Notes: generated from the letters alone by a model not told the origin. Positions 8,011-16,583 are shown, numbered from the stretch's first letter. The stretch: 34,397 nt of DNA from JBLHGN01 sp047616325 (GCA_047616325.1 JBLHGN010000007.1:1-34397); one strand, 5' to 3'. Made by a program: numbers and translations.

Positions 8011-8071
8011 AATTAGTGCCCATCCATAAATAGGACTCCACAGCGGTATTATTTATGGACGGGCACTAATT
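8011..8071. repeat. MITE-like inverted-repeat element
   Basis: Two 22-base arms (8011-8032 and 8050-8071) are inverted copies with a single mismatch, around a 17-base centre. The ends read AATTAGTGCCC and GGGCACTAATT, so AATT flanks an AGTGCCC core on both sides and could be a short target duplication or part of the repeat. There is no T-run, so it is not a classical terminator. A diverged copy lies at 16584-16620. Confidence 0.75.
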
Positions 8072-8167
8072 GAATTGTGATCATCTCAAAAGAAAGGGAA
8101 TTGTTTTCATTACGGCCTGCGCCGGCTCAAGAACCGGGAGCAGTGTGAGAAAGGAGTAGAAATTTTG

Positions 8168-8545
8168 TTAGCCTATTTGCTTCCAAGCCAAGCCAAGTTC
8201 GCCGAGCAGACTAGAACACTCGTCCAATAAAATTTTATCATTATTTATATGAGACTTTGCCAGAGTGCGCTGAATGTAAACGTACAAGGCATCTAGGTTG
8301 GCGGTAATATCACCGCCCTCTTCGCGGTTCAGGTTTTCGCGCAAGCCGCCAACAATGAGTATCGCCTCATTAATTTTTTTGCCTTTTAGTTCAATTTGTT
8401 TATATTGCATCGCGCCTTTGGCTTGCGAGATTCGCTGGATAGCGCCGTCGTATAGCATTTGAATTAATTGATGAGGCGTCGCAACACCTATATTTGCGTT
8501 GTATTGGACCTTTGCGTAGGAATCTAGTGCAAGTCGTGTATTCAC
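8168..8545 (-). CDS. fliS: Flagellin export chaperone FliS, canonical copy
   Basis: This is the copy closest to standard FliS (125 aa): TPHQLIQMLYDGAIQRISQA near the N-terminus, GGLRENLNREEGGDITANL in the middle, LDALYVYIQ and a C-terminal LGLAWKQIG. It lies directly after fliD, the usual place. The start is GTG at 8545: GAGGT stands six bases before it, whereas the in-frame TTG at 8557 would begin inside that ribosome site. FliS caps the C-terminal helix of flagellin monomers in the cytoplasm and hands them to FlhA. A strong sigma-28 promoter lies in the gap after fliD, so it can be transcribed as a late gene independently of fliD. Confidence 0.92.
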   Translation of the reverse strand: MNTRLALDSYAKVQYNANIGVATPHQLIQMLYDGAIQRISQAKGAMQYKQIELKGKKINEAILIVGGLRENLNREEGGDITANLDALYVYIQRTLAKSHINNDKILLDECSSLLGELGLAWKQIG

Positions 8546-8616
8546 AGAATACCTCAAAAATTTAGTTTTTTGTCTTCGCTCCCCACTTTCAGAGAGCGCT
8601 GCGGCTTATAATTAAG

Positions 8617-8643
8617 GTATCGGCGTTAGGCACAGAAAGTTTA
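8617..8643 (-). promoter_or_regulatory. Sigma-28 promoter of fliS copy 1
   Basis: On the minus strand TAAACTTT (8636-8643), exactly 11 bases, GCCGATAC (8617-8624), differing from the enteric FliA consensus by one base in the -35 and one in the -10 element. It lies about 70 bases upstream of the GTG start. Confidence 0.85.
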
Positions 8644-8689
8644 GCGATGCATCAATAAATATTACGCTAACGGCCCCATTAACTCATTA

Positions 8690-10783
8690 TTATTTTTTTG
8701 ACGTAAACGGTAGTGTGTCAATTAAGCTATCCAGGAAAGAACCCGAAGAATTCAGCCCATTTATTATTCGCTCCATGGCAATAAATTGCTGCAAAAGCCT
8801 ATCCTGAAAGGCTGTCATTTTCACATCAAGCCTATCTTGATCGTCGTCGAGGCTGTCTAAGTCATTTTCCAGCGAGGCTTCTCTAGTCTTAACTAGGCCA
8901 TTATTCTCCAAAAACACCTTAATCAATTCGTCTAGTTCGCCGGCAAAACCGCGCGAAAAGTTTACCGTTGCGGTGGTGGCACTCTCTCCGATAATCATCG
9001 CTAAGCCCTCACCGGGCTCACCCAGGGCAGGTAGCAACACATTGGCCGAACCAAAACCCGCCACGCCGTTTACGGTACCGCTTACCTTTATTCCGCTCGT
9101 TCCTGAGGCCACAGCCAGCCCTAAGTCGCTGTCGGCTTCGTCAGTGGTTTCGGTAATGCTTACGGTGGATGAGGCGCCGTATTGATTTGAGGTAAACACA
9201 AACCTATTACTGCCGCTATCGAACGCCACGACCACACTAGAGCCGTTTTCTTGCAAGCTTGTATCGGCATTGATGCCCGACTGCAACGCGGCAGCCATTG
9301 CATCTTCATCGGCATAGACGGCCGCTGGCAGAGTAATCGAGTCGGACTCGTTACCATTCACCTTAATCTTGAAGGTATAGTCCAGCCCGGTAGTGTCGTA
9401 ATTGGGAAAATCGGCGGGCGCTCCAGGGGCCGTAATGGTGCCGCCATTTAGAAAGCCTTTTGAGGGATTGACACTAATGACAACATCGTAGGTTCCAGCT
9501 ACCGTATTTTTACCGAAGCTGGTCACATCGATATCGCCACTCGTCGAAGATGTTTGCGGCGAAAATAATTTTTGCACATCATCGAAGTTGTCTTCAAATG
9601 ACGCAGTAAAATCTTTTTCGTTGATACTCAAGGTGCCATCAAGCTCTGTACGAATACCTACATTGGTAAGTGAGGTTAAATCAGAATTGGCCAAACCAGG
9701 AATAACATTGGAAATATTGGTACGAATTCGGCTTAAAATAGATTTTGCCAGTGAATCTTTGGAGAGAGAGCCCTCAACTTTTATCTTTTCGCCGTCGTCA
9801 TCGGTTTCTTCCCGAATGCTAAACAGGGGTTCTACTGCCTCTAAAAATTCATTGTATATTTCCACAAAATCACGAATATTTTGCTCGGCGAAGGCCTTGT
9901 CGTCTTCTACGGTAACGGTAACTTTCACACCTGGGTCAGCTTTTAACACGTCTAAAGAGAGACCTTCGACAACATCCGTAATGATATTGGTTGAGCGATA
10001 TACCGTGAGACCGTTAATGGTTAATTCTGCATCATTGCCAATTTGGGTTTCATAAACCTGAGTGGCAAAATCGTCCATAGTTTCGTTAAAGGCAAAACGA
10101 GATAAACCCGTAGCGTCGGTGTCGTCGGTAGGAAGCCCGCCTTCATTGGCGACAATTTCCACCTCATTATTGGCTCCCGACTCGGCTAAAATTGACAAGC
10201 GATAGGATGAGCCATCAAAAATAATACTGGCCTGCACACCTTTATCGGCATCATTGATGGCGTCGCGCAGCCCCTTCAAAGAATTGTTTTCGCTATCGAT
10301 GGTGATAGTAAACGAATCGTGGTCAGTATCCTGAACAAATGCCGTTGCCCTGTCATCCACGTCTCGGGTAAAGTCGCCAAAATTAAAGGTAAGAGTGCCT
10401 TCGCCCACGGCATCGTCGTCGTCAGCTAGACCAGCAAAGGAAACAGCCTGCGACTGGGCAATATCTTCCACCGTAAAATTGTAAACGCCGGGCTCTACAT
10501 CAGTGGTTAAACCCGCTGGCACCAGCGCGGTACTTTCGGTAAACGAGGCGGTCTTACTAAACAACGCCTCTTTATCAACAATAGTGGCGGCAAACTCTTG
10601 CAACGTTGACAGCGCATTGCTCATCAAGCCGTAATCTGAAATCCGTGTTTCAGTGAGCTCTCTTTTAGAATCAATACGCTGCTGTGGCGCACTGCGCTCA
10701 ATTTCGGTGAGTTGTTTGACGATATTATTGGTATCTATCCCCGAACCTGCGCCAAGGGATTGAATAATATTGTTGTCTATCAT
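8690..10783 (-). CDS. fliD: Flagellar filament cap protein FliD
   Basis: FliD (HAP2) forms the cap at the filament tip and folds arriving flagellin into place. The N-terminus (IQSLGAGSGIDTNNIVKQL, about 8-26) is the standard FliD_N start, and the C-terminus is a long coiled coil ending in QQFIAMERIINGLNSSGSFL, the standard FliD_C end. At 697 aa it is clearly longer than common FliD proteins (about 450-500); the extra mass lies in the middle, which has acidic beta-rich segments and hook-IN-like repeats. The ATG at 10783 has GAGGTG at good spacing. It follows flaG after a 320-base gap containing a hairpin, tandem repeats and a weak sigma-28-like site. A cap this large fits the enlarged flagellins beside it. 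Confidence 0.95.
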   Translation of the reverse strand: MIDNNIIQSLGAGSGIDTNNIVKQLTEIERSAPQQRIDSKRELTETRISDYGLMSNALSTLQEFAATIVDKEALFSKTASFTESTALVPAGLTTDVEPGVYNFTVEDIAQSQAVSFAGLADDDDAVGEGTLTFNFGDFTRDVDDRATAFVQDTDHDSFTITIDSENNSLKGLRDAINDADKGVQASIIFDGSSYRLSILAESGANNEVEIVANEGGLPTDDTDATGLSRFAFNETMDDFATQVYETQIGNDAELTINGLTVYRSTNIITDVVEGLSLDVLKADPGVKVTVTVEDDKAFAEQNIRDFVEIYNEFLEAVEPLFSIREETDDDGEKIKVEGSLSKDSLAKSILSRIRTNISNVIPGLANSDLTSLTNVGIRTELDGTLSINEKDFTASFEDNFDDVQKLFSPQTSSTSGDIDVTSFGKNTVAGTYDVVISVNPSKGFLNGGTITAPGAPADFPNYDTTGLDYTFKIKVNGNESDSITLPAAVYADEDAMAAALQSGINADTSLQENGSSVVVAFDSGSNRFVFTSNQYGASSTVSITETTDEADSDLGLAVASGTSGIKVSGTVNGVAGFGSANVLLPALGEPGEGLAMIIGESATTATVNFSRGFAGELDELIKVFLENNGLVKTREASLENDLDSLDDDQDRLDVKMTAFQDRLLQQFIAMERIINGLNSSGSFLDSLIDTLPFTSKK

Positions 10784-10872
10784 GGCACTGCACCTCGAGC
10801 AGCACGCTTACAGTGGTACCTATAAGACATACCGCCAACATTTAACTCACTATGTACTTTTATAGCTATTTA

Positions 10873-10899
10873 CTATCAACTTAAATCAACCCGACTTTA
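10873..10899 (-). promoter_or_regulatory. Weak sigma-28-like promoter candidate of fliD
   Basis: On the minus strand TAAAGTCG (10892-10899), 11 bases, GTTGATAG (10873-10880). The spacing is exact and the -35 box is fair (six of eight), but the -10 box matches only about five of eight. It is much weaker than the sites before fliS, fliT and flagellin C. Confidence 0.35.
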
Positions 10900-10960
10900 G
10901 ACTTTATAACTGCCGGTGGCTTCACCTGGGTTTTACTTACAATTTCCCTAACGATACTTA

Positions 10961-11014
10961 CTATCACAAGCAAATAGCACGACTAAACATCAACAAGCAA
11001 AGAGCACAACTAAA
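10961..11014. repeat. Two tandem 27-base imperfect repeats upstream of fliD
   Basis: 10961-10987 and 10988-11014 are directly adjacent and match at 21 of 27 positions, with the common core ACAAGCAAA-AGCAC. They lie about 60 bases upstream of the candidate fliD promoter. Their position suggests a doubled regulator site, but no known consensus was recognised. Confidence 0.6.
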
Positions 11015-11054
11015 GCACCCACTCGGTACAAAACTGTATTTCCCAACGACAAAC

Positions 11055-11079
11055 GACGCCCTTACACTGCAAGGGCGTC
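11055..11079 (-). terminator. Hairpin after flaG
   Basis: A perfect 9-bp stem GACGCCCTT/AAGGGCGTC with a 7-base loop starts about 25 bases after the flaG stop. On the minus strand it is followed by GTTTGT, a weak U-rich tract, so it may be a leaky terminator or an mRNA-stabilising hairpin. Confidence 0.5.
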
Positions 11080-11104
11080 TACGTTAAGCATAGCAGCTCA
11101 CATA

Positions 11105-11503
11105 CTATCCGAGAGCATCTAACAAACGTAGCTCTCCGCCTTGCTTCAAGTTTCGTGCCAGTTCAAGAAATACATCTTCGGGTATCTGGCGAATAACTTC
11201 GCCCGAACCACCGTCCAACACTTTGACAACGGTTTGCTTTAACTCCTCGTCAACGCTGAACTGTATGTCTCTTGAAATTGACTGCGCGTAGTGATTGGCC
11301 GAAGCGACGGCACCCTCAAGTTTTTTGTCATCTGCTTTTTCAGCTTTTGACTGATTTTCAATGGCTTGAACTTTGGTTGCTTCACCGGCTTGTGGCAGTT
11401 CTTTGCCGCTTTCGCTACTTTCTGTGATCGCGGCCCCCTTCGAAGATGCATTAGCGCGAGCCAATACTTGACTAGGCGCCTGCGTAATACGAACTTCATT
11501 CAT
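11105..11503 (-). CDS. flaG: FlaG family protein
   Basis: A 132-aa protein in the standard position between flagellin and fliD. FlaG proteins affect filament length in polar flagella; the mechanism is not well settled. The N-terminal half is low-complexity and probably disordered, rich in Ala, Ser, Glu and Lys. The C-terminal half is the FlaG domain (about 75-132), with FSVDEELKQTVVKVLDG, then EVIRQIPEDVFLELARNL. The ATG at 11503 has GAGG eight bases upstream. It sits 85 bases after flagellin C on the same strand with a large hairpin between, suggesting read-through from the strong flagellin promoter reduced by that hairpin. Confidence 0.9.
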   Translation of the reverse strand: MNEVRITQAPSQVLARANASSKGAAITESSESGKELPQAGEATKVQAIENQSKAEKADDKKLEGAVASANHYAQSISRDIQFSVDEELKQTVVKVLDGGSGEVIRQIPEDVFLELARNLKQGGELRLLDALG

Positions 11504-11520
11504 GGGTAAACCTCTTTACA

Positions 11521-11559
11521 AAGACCGAAGCCGGAAAATGTACTTTCCGGCCCGGTCTT
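11521..11559 (-). terminator. Large hairpin between flagellin C and flaG
   Basis: AAGACCG...CGGTCTT-type outer stem and an inner CCGGAAA/TTTCCGG stem around a 6-base loop form a long GC-rich hairpin. On the minus strand it is followed only by TTTGTAAAG, so termination is probably partial. It may also protect the 3' end of the flagellin mRNA and set the flagellin:flaG ratio. Confidence 0.6.
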
Positions 11560-11587
11560 GCTTAACTAAACATCAAATTTTTCATTT

Positions 11588-13972
11588 TTACTGCAGTAGC
11601 GACAGCACTTGTTGTGGCCGGGCATTTGCCTGAGCCAACATCGCTTGCGATGCCTGCTGCAATACTTGTGCTCGACTCAACTGAGCTGTTTCTGCCGCGA
11701 AGTCCGCATCCATGATTCGCGATCTTGCCGCCGAGGTTTTTTCCGAAATACTGGAAAGGTTAGATACAGTAAAATCAAGTCGGTTATTCACAGCACCGAG
11801 CTGAGATCGGGTATCGTTTATGGTTTCAAGTGCATTGTCTATAGAGTCAATGGCATCTTGGGCTCCAGTAGCGGTAGCCACACTAATTGTAGAAATGGCT
11901 GAGCCGGTGATAGCGGCGCTAGCATCGGTATTGGAATCGACGAAACCCGTCACTGTAGTACCGTTACCAGACACATCGATACTAATGGGAGCTCCGCTAT
12001 CTGAGTCCAGGGTTATTCTAGGCTGAACGGTGATACTTTCATTGAAACCATCGGTATTATCATCAGCTGCACCGGCAAACCCCTGGGCAGCATCATTGGT
12101 CATAGTGATACCCAGGCGAGTCAAGCTTGCCTGGCCTTCCGTCTGCCCCATGCTGATAGTGATTGCAGAGGTACCCGTCAATGCAAGTTCACCATTATCA
12201 TCCACACTTGCGGTTACACCTGTACTACCCGCAAAGCCATTAATGTCTGCAACCGCCGCATCAAGGTCATTCAAATCGAGGTTAGTAACTTCTGTACCGT
12301 TAATATTAATTGAGCCCGAGTTTGCCGCTAGAGTGGTGGCGCCTACTGGTGCAGCGGTTCCCACGGCATTGCCGCCCAACAAATCAGCGTCGTCGCCATT
12401 GTTTGCCAAAGTGAAGGTGAATGCATTGGTTGAACTTAAGGTCATTAAACCGGCGTCGTTGACGCTGGCAGTGACGCCTGTGTTTGCCGACTCCGCATTA
12501 ATTAACACCGCCACACTAGCTGCAGTGTCAGTGGCAACTACAGCGGCTATACCCGTAATTTCAACACCATTAATTAGGAAGTCAGAATCATTGGCAACGG
12601 AGGCTACACCCGTCATGTCTAGAACCGCATCACCGGTTAATGTATGTACAGCTTGGCTCACGTCCGTTGTAAAAGCTGCTGTAGAAGTTATGCTAGCTGT
12701 CACGCCAGTTTCGTCGCTAATATCGTTAATATTATTAACTTTTGCTTGAAGACTGGGAGTGGTCGTGTCAGAAGCAACGGTAACGCCGTTTATTTGTAGG
12801 GCATTATTCCCCAGCGCTACAACCTGATTGGCCGCAGTGACACTAGCGCCGGTAGTTACACCCTGCGCCGACACCTCTTGCATACCGAAGTTGGTCAAGT
12901 CAGTGTCTGTACCAGAGGCCCCTTTAGTCACCGTTAAACCGTCACCGGAGTCGTCCTGCAAAGAGATCGACCCTGTTTGGACCTGAGCACCATTGGCAAA
13001 GCCTGTGGCGGTTTCACCCGTATCAGCTGCTGTCGTTACTGTAATCGTACCGCCAGTGGCATTTGACATTGTTAGCATACCATCGCCGTCAATTGCCGCT
13101 GTAACAACACCTCCCGTCTGGTCGTTGATTAAAGCCACAAGCTCATCGGTAGAAGTAGTGCTTATATCAGCGCCGCCGATGGTAAAAGTGGTGGTGGCCG
13201 AGCCATCAATGGATCCCGCGGCTATGGTAAACGTATCACCCGCTGCCATTATGCCTGTTGCCGCTGTGGTACCTTCAAACACGTTGAAACCTGAAGCTGT
13301 TACGCCTTCGATAGAACTTATATCAGCGAGGAGGTCATCTAAATTGTCTGTGGCTTCATCATAAGAACTAAGGCCTTGACCGTTAATGACGATATCACCG
13401 TCGTCAAAAGCGAGAGCTGCATTGACTGAAGTCCCAAGGAGGTCGCCACTTGTAGAACCCAAGCCTAAGGCGTCTGTACTCATCGCGTCGACAGAAAACG
13501 ATATGGTTTGATTTGCCTCGGAACCAACTTGCAAGTCAACTTGGCCTAGCGAACCATCTAGAAGATTACGACCGTTAAAACTTGTGGTTTCAGCAATTCG
13601 ATCCAGCTCTTGAACCAACTGTTGCACCTCGGCATCGAGTGTAGCCCTGTCTGTATCAGAATAAATACCGTTGGAAGACTGAATCCCTAGCTCTCTCATT
13701 CGTTGAAGAATGTTGGTTGACTCGTCCAGCGCCCCTTCGGCCGTTTGAATGAGAGAAATACCATCGTTTGCGTTTCGCACCGCCTGATCCAGGCCGCGAA
13801 TCTGAGAAGTTTGGCGATTAGAAATCGCCAAACCGGCCGCATCATCTGCCGCAGAGTTAATACGTTGCCCAGACGCTAGCCGTTCACTCGCCTTATTTAG
13901 ATCCATACCAGACGAGTTCAGCTGACGCTGTGCGTTCAGTGAAGAAATATTACTGTTTACAACTAAAGCCAT
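11588..13972 (-). CDS. fliC: Flagellin C, enlarged
   Basis: Filament subunit of 794 aa, against roughly 280-500 for common flagellins. The N-terminal D0/D1 part (about 1-140) has SLNAQRQL, the ASERLASGQRINSAADDAAG block and EGALDESTNILQRMRELGIQ. The C-terminal part has LGAVNNRLDFTVSNL, ISEKTSAARSRIMDADFAAE and ends PQQVLSLLQ. Between lie about 550 residues of Thr/Gly/Ala/Asp-rich flagellin-IN repeats with recurring INGV and TGVTASV strings, the exposed region. It lacks the peptidase insertion. ATG at 13972 has a perfect AGGAGG site, and a near-perfect sigma-28 promoter lies about 100 bases upstream, so strong late expression is expected. The numbering A/B/C for the three flagellins is mine, in order of transcription along the minus strand. 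Confidence 0.95.
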   Translation of the reverse strand: MALVVNSNISSLNAQRQLNSSGMDLNKASERLASGQRINSAADDAAGLAISNRQTSQIRGLDQAVRNANDGISLIQTAEGALDESTNILQRMRELGIQSSNGIYSDTDRATLDAEVQQLVQELDRIAETTSFNGRNLLDGSLGQVDLQVGSEANQTISFSVDAMSTDALGLGSTSGDLLGTSVNAALAFDDGDIVINGQGLSSYDEATDNLDDLLADISSIEGVTASGFNVFEGTTAATGIMAAGDTFTIAAGSIDGSATTTFTIGGADISTTSTDELVALINDQTGGVVTAAIDGDGMLTMSNATGGTITVTTAADTGETATGFANGAQVQTGSISLQDDSGDGLTVTKGASGTDTDLTNFGMQEVSAQGVTTGASVTAANQVVALGNNALQINGVTVASDTTTPSLQAKVNNINDISDETGVTASITSTAAFTTDVSQAVHTLTGDAVLDMTGVASVANDSDFLINGVEITGIAAVVATDTAASVAVLINAESANTGVTASVNDAGLMTLSSTNAFTFTLANNGDDADLLGGNAVGTAAPVGATTLAANSGSININGTEVTNLDLNDLDAAVADINGFAGSTGVTASVDDNGELALTGTSAITISMGQTEGQASLTRLGITMTNDAAQGFAGAADDNTDGFNESITVQPRITLDSDSGAPISIDVSGNGTTVTGFVDSNTDASAAITGSAISTISVATATGAQDAIDSIDNALETINDTRSQLGAVNNRLDFTVSNLSSISEKTSAARSRIMDADFAAETAQLSRAQVLQQASQAMLAQANARPQQVLSLLQ

Positions 13973-14006
13973 GGTAGGCCTCCTAAAGTTTCGAGAGAGA
14001 CGTTCT

Positions 14007-14024
14007 CAGCTGTCTAAACAGCTG
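14007..14024 (-). other. Leader hairpin of flagellin C mRNA
   Basis: CAGCTGT and ACAGCTG form a perfect 7-bp stem with a 4-base loop, about 35 bases before the start codon and downstream of the sigma-28 promoter. A 5' stem of this kind can stabilise an abundant mRNA. Confidence 0.5.
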
Positions 14025-14078
14025 AATTTTATAAAGCAAAGCAAGTATTAGGTTAATATTTACTGTGTGTCAGTAAGG

Positions 14079-14105
14079 GCATCGGCATCTCGCAATCAAA
14101 CTTTA
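14079..14105 (-). promoter_or_regulatory. Sigma-28 promoter of flagellin C
   Basis: On the minus strand TAAAGTTT (14098-14105), exactly 11 bases, GCCGATGC (14079-14086). The -35 box is identical to the FliA consensus and the -10 box differs only at its last two positions (consensus ends AA). Confidence 0.9.
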
Positions 14106-14373
14106 ACGTTTTATTGGGATTAATTTACACAATAGTGTGATAAGAAATTCTTTGAACACAATTATCTAGAGGCGCTAATGACAGAATAGAACTTAAAATT
14201 CGCCTCACTAGCTAGGGCAAACAAAAAACCACTGCGAAACCCTACAGCCCCAACAATATGGCTTATATCCTGCTTAACAAACAATTAATCTTTATCTACT
14301 CGGCATCAACTATACTTTAAGTAATAAAAAGAATAGTTTCATACTTATATCGCATAAAAATCGGGACAAAAAT

Positions 14374-16371
14374 ATGCACAGCACTAAACGAGCAAACGAA
14401 GTATTGGAAAGCCTAGGTGATATTTACACACACATTTCCAAGCTTATTAAAAAACGTCATTTTAAAGCGGCACACAAATATATAAAAAAGGTAACACTAA
14501 AACGCCCAAATAATGACAACCTCATCATGATGGAAGCTTTAGTGTACGAATCGGAAGGAAGCTATTCGAGAGCATTAAAACTTTGCAATACCGCAATAGG
14601 ATTAGCGCCCAATAAAATTAGTTATCTATTTAGACATGGTTACCTTTTGGCACAAGAGGGCCAGTATGAAAACGCCAAGACTAGCCTTTGCCGCTACCTC
14701 GACGACCAACCGCATGACGCAGCCGCTTTAAATACTGTAGCCTATGTATTTGAGCGCTTAGGTGAACGCCTCCCGCAACTGGTAGCACTGCTCCGCTTAA
14801 CGGCAGTTCAAAAGCTTACACAGCTCCAAGCAAACGCCTTGTTTACGCTCTCTAGCAACACCCTTCTCTTCTCTTTTTCTCCCGAAGTTATACAGGGCCT
14901 AATTAATCTAATGGACTATCGTAATGTGCACACCCGCTCATTGTCACCAAATATACGGAACTACATAATTTACAAATATAAGCTGACTAGCGGCAACAAT
15001 ACGATCAACATTGAAGAGGCCAGCAAAGACTTGCTGCTACTAAAGGCCCTACCCTGTATTCGTTTGAGCCACCCAGTGGTTGAAAAATTTCTCTGCGCGC
15101 TAAGAGAACACTTACTTATTACAACAGTAGAAAAGGGGAAACTAGATAAAGACAAAAGAAATCTTGCACAAGGAATCGCATTAAATAACTTTTTAACTGA
15201 ATATGCGCCCTATATAAAAGATTCCGAGCTAAATCTACTCAACTGCGCCACAACACTTCTTTCCGAGGAAGTACTTCACGACGCTTGGACGCCCCATAAA
15301 AGCACTGACATTGTCCTGATATTATCCATGTACGGTAGCTTGTACGATTTACCTTTCAAAGAAATTCTTTTAAAACACCCCATAGATGGATGGCCTGAAG
15401 CGCTGAGAACAATTGCAAAACAAACCCTCTTCAACATGGATTTAGAAATTAGAACATCGGCAGAAATTAAATCTCTTACTGCGATCGACGACAAGGTATC
15501 CCTCGAAGTACAACGACACTACGAAGAGCACCCCTACCCTAGATGGAACAATACTAGCATTCAAGAAATAGAACACATTGCTAGGTTTGTAACTAACTTT
15601 TGCCCTCATGTAAAAAACAAACTTCCAATCCAAATGAACGACCCCAAAACAGCCATTCTGATTGCGGGCAGCGGCACCGGAAACCAGCCTATAAATATGG
15701 CCCTAAGATTTCCTGAATCCCGCATCACAGCATTCGACATTAGCCGCAGGAGTTTAGCCTACGCCACAATAAAGGCAAATGAATTCGGTATACATAACAT
15801 AGACTTTTACCATGCAGACATACTGAACCTACCCATAAGTTTAGGCAAATTTTATTATATGGAATGTTGCGGGGTATTGCATCACATGGCCGACCCTATA
15901 AAAGGCTGGGGGAAGTTACTCGAACTTCTTGAACCCGGCGGTGTTATGAAAGTTGCCGTATACAGCGCCATGGCCAGGATTGAAATTTCCAAAGAACGCG
16001 AAAAAATAAGACAACTAAAACTAAAACCAACAGCGAAAAACATTAGAAATTATCGAGAAGCATTAATGATAAAAACACCCATTCATCCTGTAGTTTCTAT
16101 GTTTTCCGATTTTTATAGCTTAAGCGAATGCAGGGACCTACTTTTTCATCAGCACGAAAAATGTTATACCTGGAGCGAAATTGAACTGGCCTGCCAAGCC
16201 CTGCATGTCGAATTTCTTGGGCTAGTCGATAATGCAGAAACCTCCAATCTGTTCTACAAAGAGTTTCCAGATGAAACAAACTCAGCATCATTCGAAAAAC
16301 TAAAGATTTTCGAATGTAATCACCCCTATGAATTTCGTTCAATGTATCAATTCTTGGTTAAAAAAAAATAA
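14374..16371 (+). CDS. TPR-repeat class I SAM methyltransferase
   Basis: A 665-aa protein with two visible parts. Residues about 10-130 are TPR-like helical repeats (AHKYIKKVTLKRPNNDNLIMM, shortened here to its core AHKYIKKV, then SRALKLCNTAIGLAPN and AKTSLCRYLDDQPHDAAALN). After a helical middle, a motif YEEHPYPRW (383-391) precedes a Rossmann methyltransferase with the SAM-binding loop IAGSGTGNQ (about 429-437), the acidic end of strand 2 in ITAFDISRRSL, motif HADILNLP and GVLHHMADP. TPR-methyltransferases of this shape occur in flagellin and glycan-modification loci. It is the only plus-strand gene of the cluster and reads more AT-rich and Lys/Asn/Ile-rich than its neighbours, which hints at separate acquisition. 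The target, whether a flagellin side chain or a sugar on it, cannot be read from the sequence. It is not the Fe-S lysine methylase FliB. Confidence 0.8.
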   Translation: MHSTKRANEVLESLGDIYTHISKLIKKRHFKAAHKYIKKVTLKRPNNDNLIMMEALVYESEGSYSRALKLCNTAIGLAPNKISYLFRHGYLLAQEGQYENAKTSLCRYLDDQPHDAAALNTVAYVFERLGERLPQLVALLRLTAVQKLTQLQANALFTLSSNTLLFSFSPEVIQGLINLMDYRNVHTRSLSPNIRNYIIYKYKLTSGNNTINIEEASKDLLLLKALPCIRLSHPVVEKFLCALREHLLITTVEKGKLDKDKRNLAQGIALNNFLTEYAPYIKDSELNLLNCATTLLSEEVLHDAWTPHKSTDIVLILSMYGSLYDLPFKEILLKHPIDGWPEALRTIAKQTLFNMDLEIRTSAEIKSLTAIDDKVSLEVQRHYEEHPYPRWNNTSIQEIEHIARFVTNFCPHVKNKLPIQMNDPKTAILIAGSGTGNQPINMALRFPESRITAFDISRRSLAYATIKANEFGIHNIDFYHADILNLPISLGKFYYMECCGVLHHMADPIKGWGKLLELLEPGGVMKVAVYSAMARIEISKEREKIRQLKLKPTAKNIRNYREALMIKTPIHPVVSMFSDFYSLSECRDLLFHQHEKCYTWSEIELACQALHVEFLGLVDNAETSNLFYKEFPDETNSASFEKLKIFECNHPYEFRSMYQFLVKKK

Positions 16372-16496
16372 CACAAATGGGGTAACGCTATTTATAGCAA
16401 GTCTAATATTCTAATATTCTAATAAAACTTACCGAACCATTAGATATTTTCACATTAGCTCCCGACCATAAATTAATCGTCGCGAGGGGAATCGAA

Positions 16497-16577
16497 ATGA
16501 ACAAGTTTTCACACTTAGATACAGGCTTTTGTTTAATCCAAGCAACTAAATCTAGTGCTGTAAAGATAGTTATTTAA
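16497..16577 (+). CDS. Possible 26-aa ORF between convergent genes
   Basis: ATG at 16497 has GAGGGG about seven bases upstream and opens 26 codons beginning MNKFSHLDTGF, ending at TAA 16575-16577. It lies in the 246-base gap between the methyltransferase and the peptidase flagellin. No family is recognised; it may be chance. Three nearly tandem copies of TCTAATAT lie at about 16400-16424 in the same gap. Confidence 0.25.
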   Translation: MNKFSHLDTGFCLIQATKSSAVKIVI

Positions 16578-16583
16578 ATCACA

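Larger units (their letters stand above)
10784..11104. other. fliD upstream region
   Basis: 320 bases without a gene. It holds a hairpin just after flaG (11055-11079), two adjacent 27-base imperfect repeats (10961-11014) and a weak sigma-28-like site (10873-10899). I see no sigma-54 element. Confidence 0.5.
13973..14373. other. Divergent promoter region, flagellin C and methyltransferase
   Basis: 401 bases between two divergent genes. The flagellin side has a sigma-28 promoter, a leader hairpin and AGGAGG. The methyltransferase side is AT-rich; TATACT at about 14309-14314 could be a -10 box, but I see no convincing -35 box and no flagellar sigma site for it. Confidence 0.5.

Noticed and set aside
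8033..8049. The 8011-8071 inverted repeat as a terminator of fliS copy 1
   Set aside because: It has no T-run on either strand, has a long 17-base centre, and a diverged copy exists elsewhere, so a repeat element is a better explanation.
12030..12749. Long plus-strand open frame (239 codons) inside flagellin C
   Set aside because: Antisense to a clear flagellin; the low-complexity Thr/Ala/Val/Gly codons of the sense strand leave the opposite strand open by chance.
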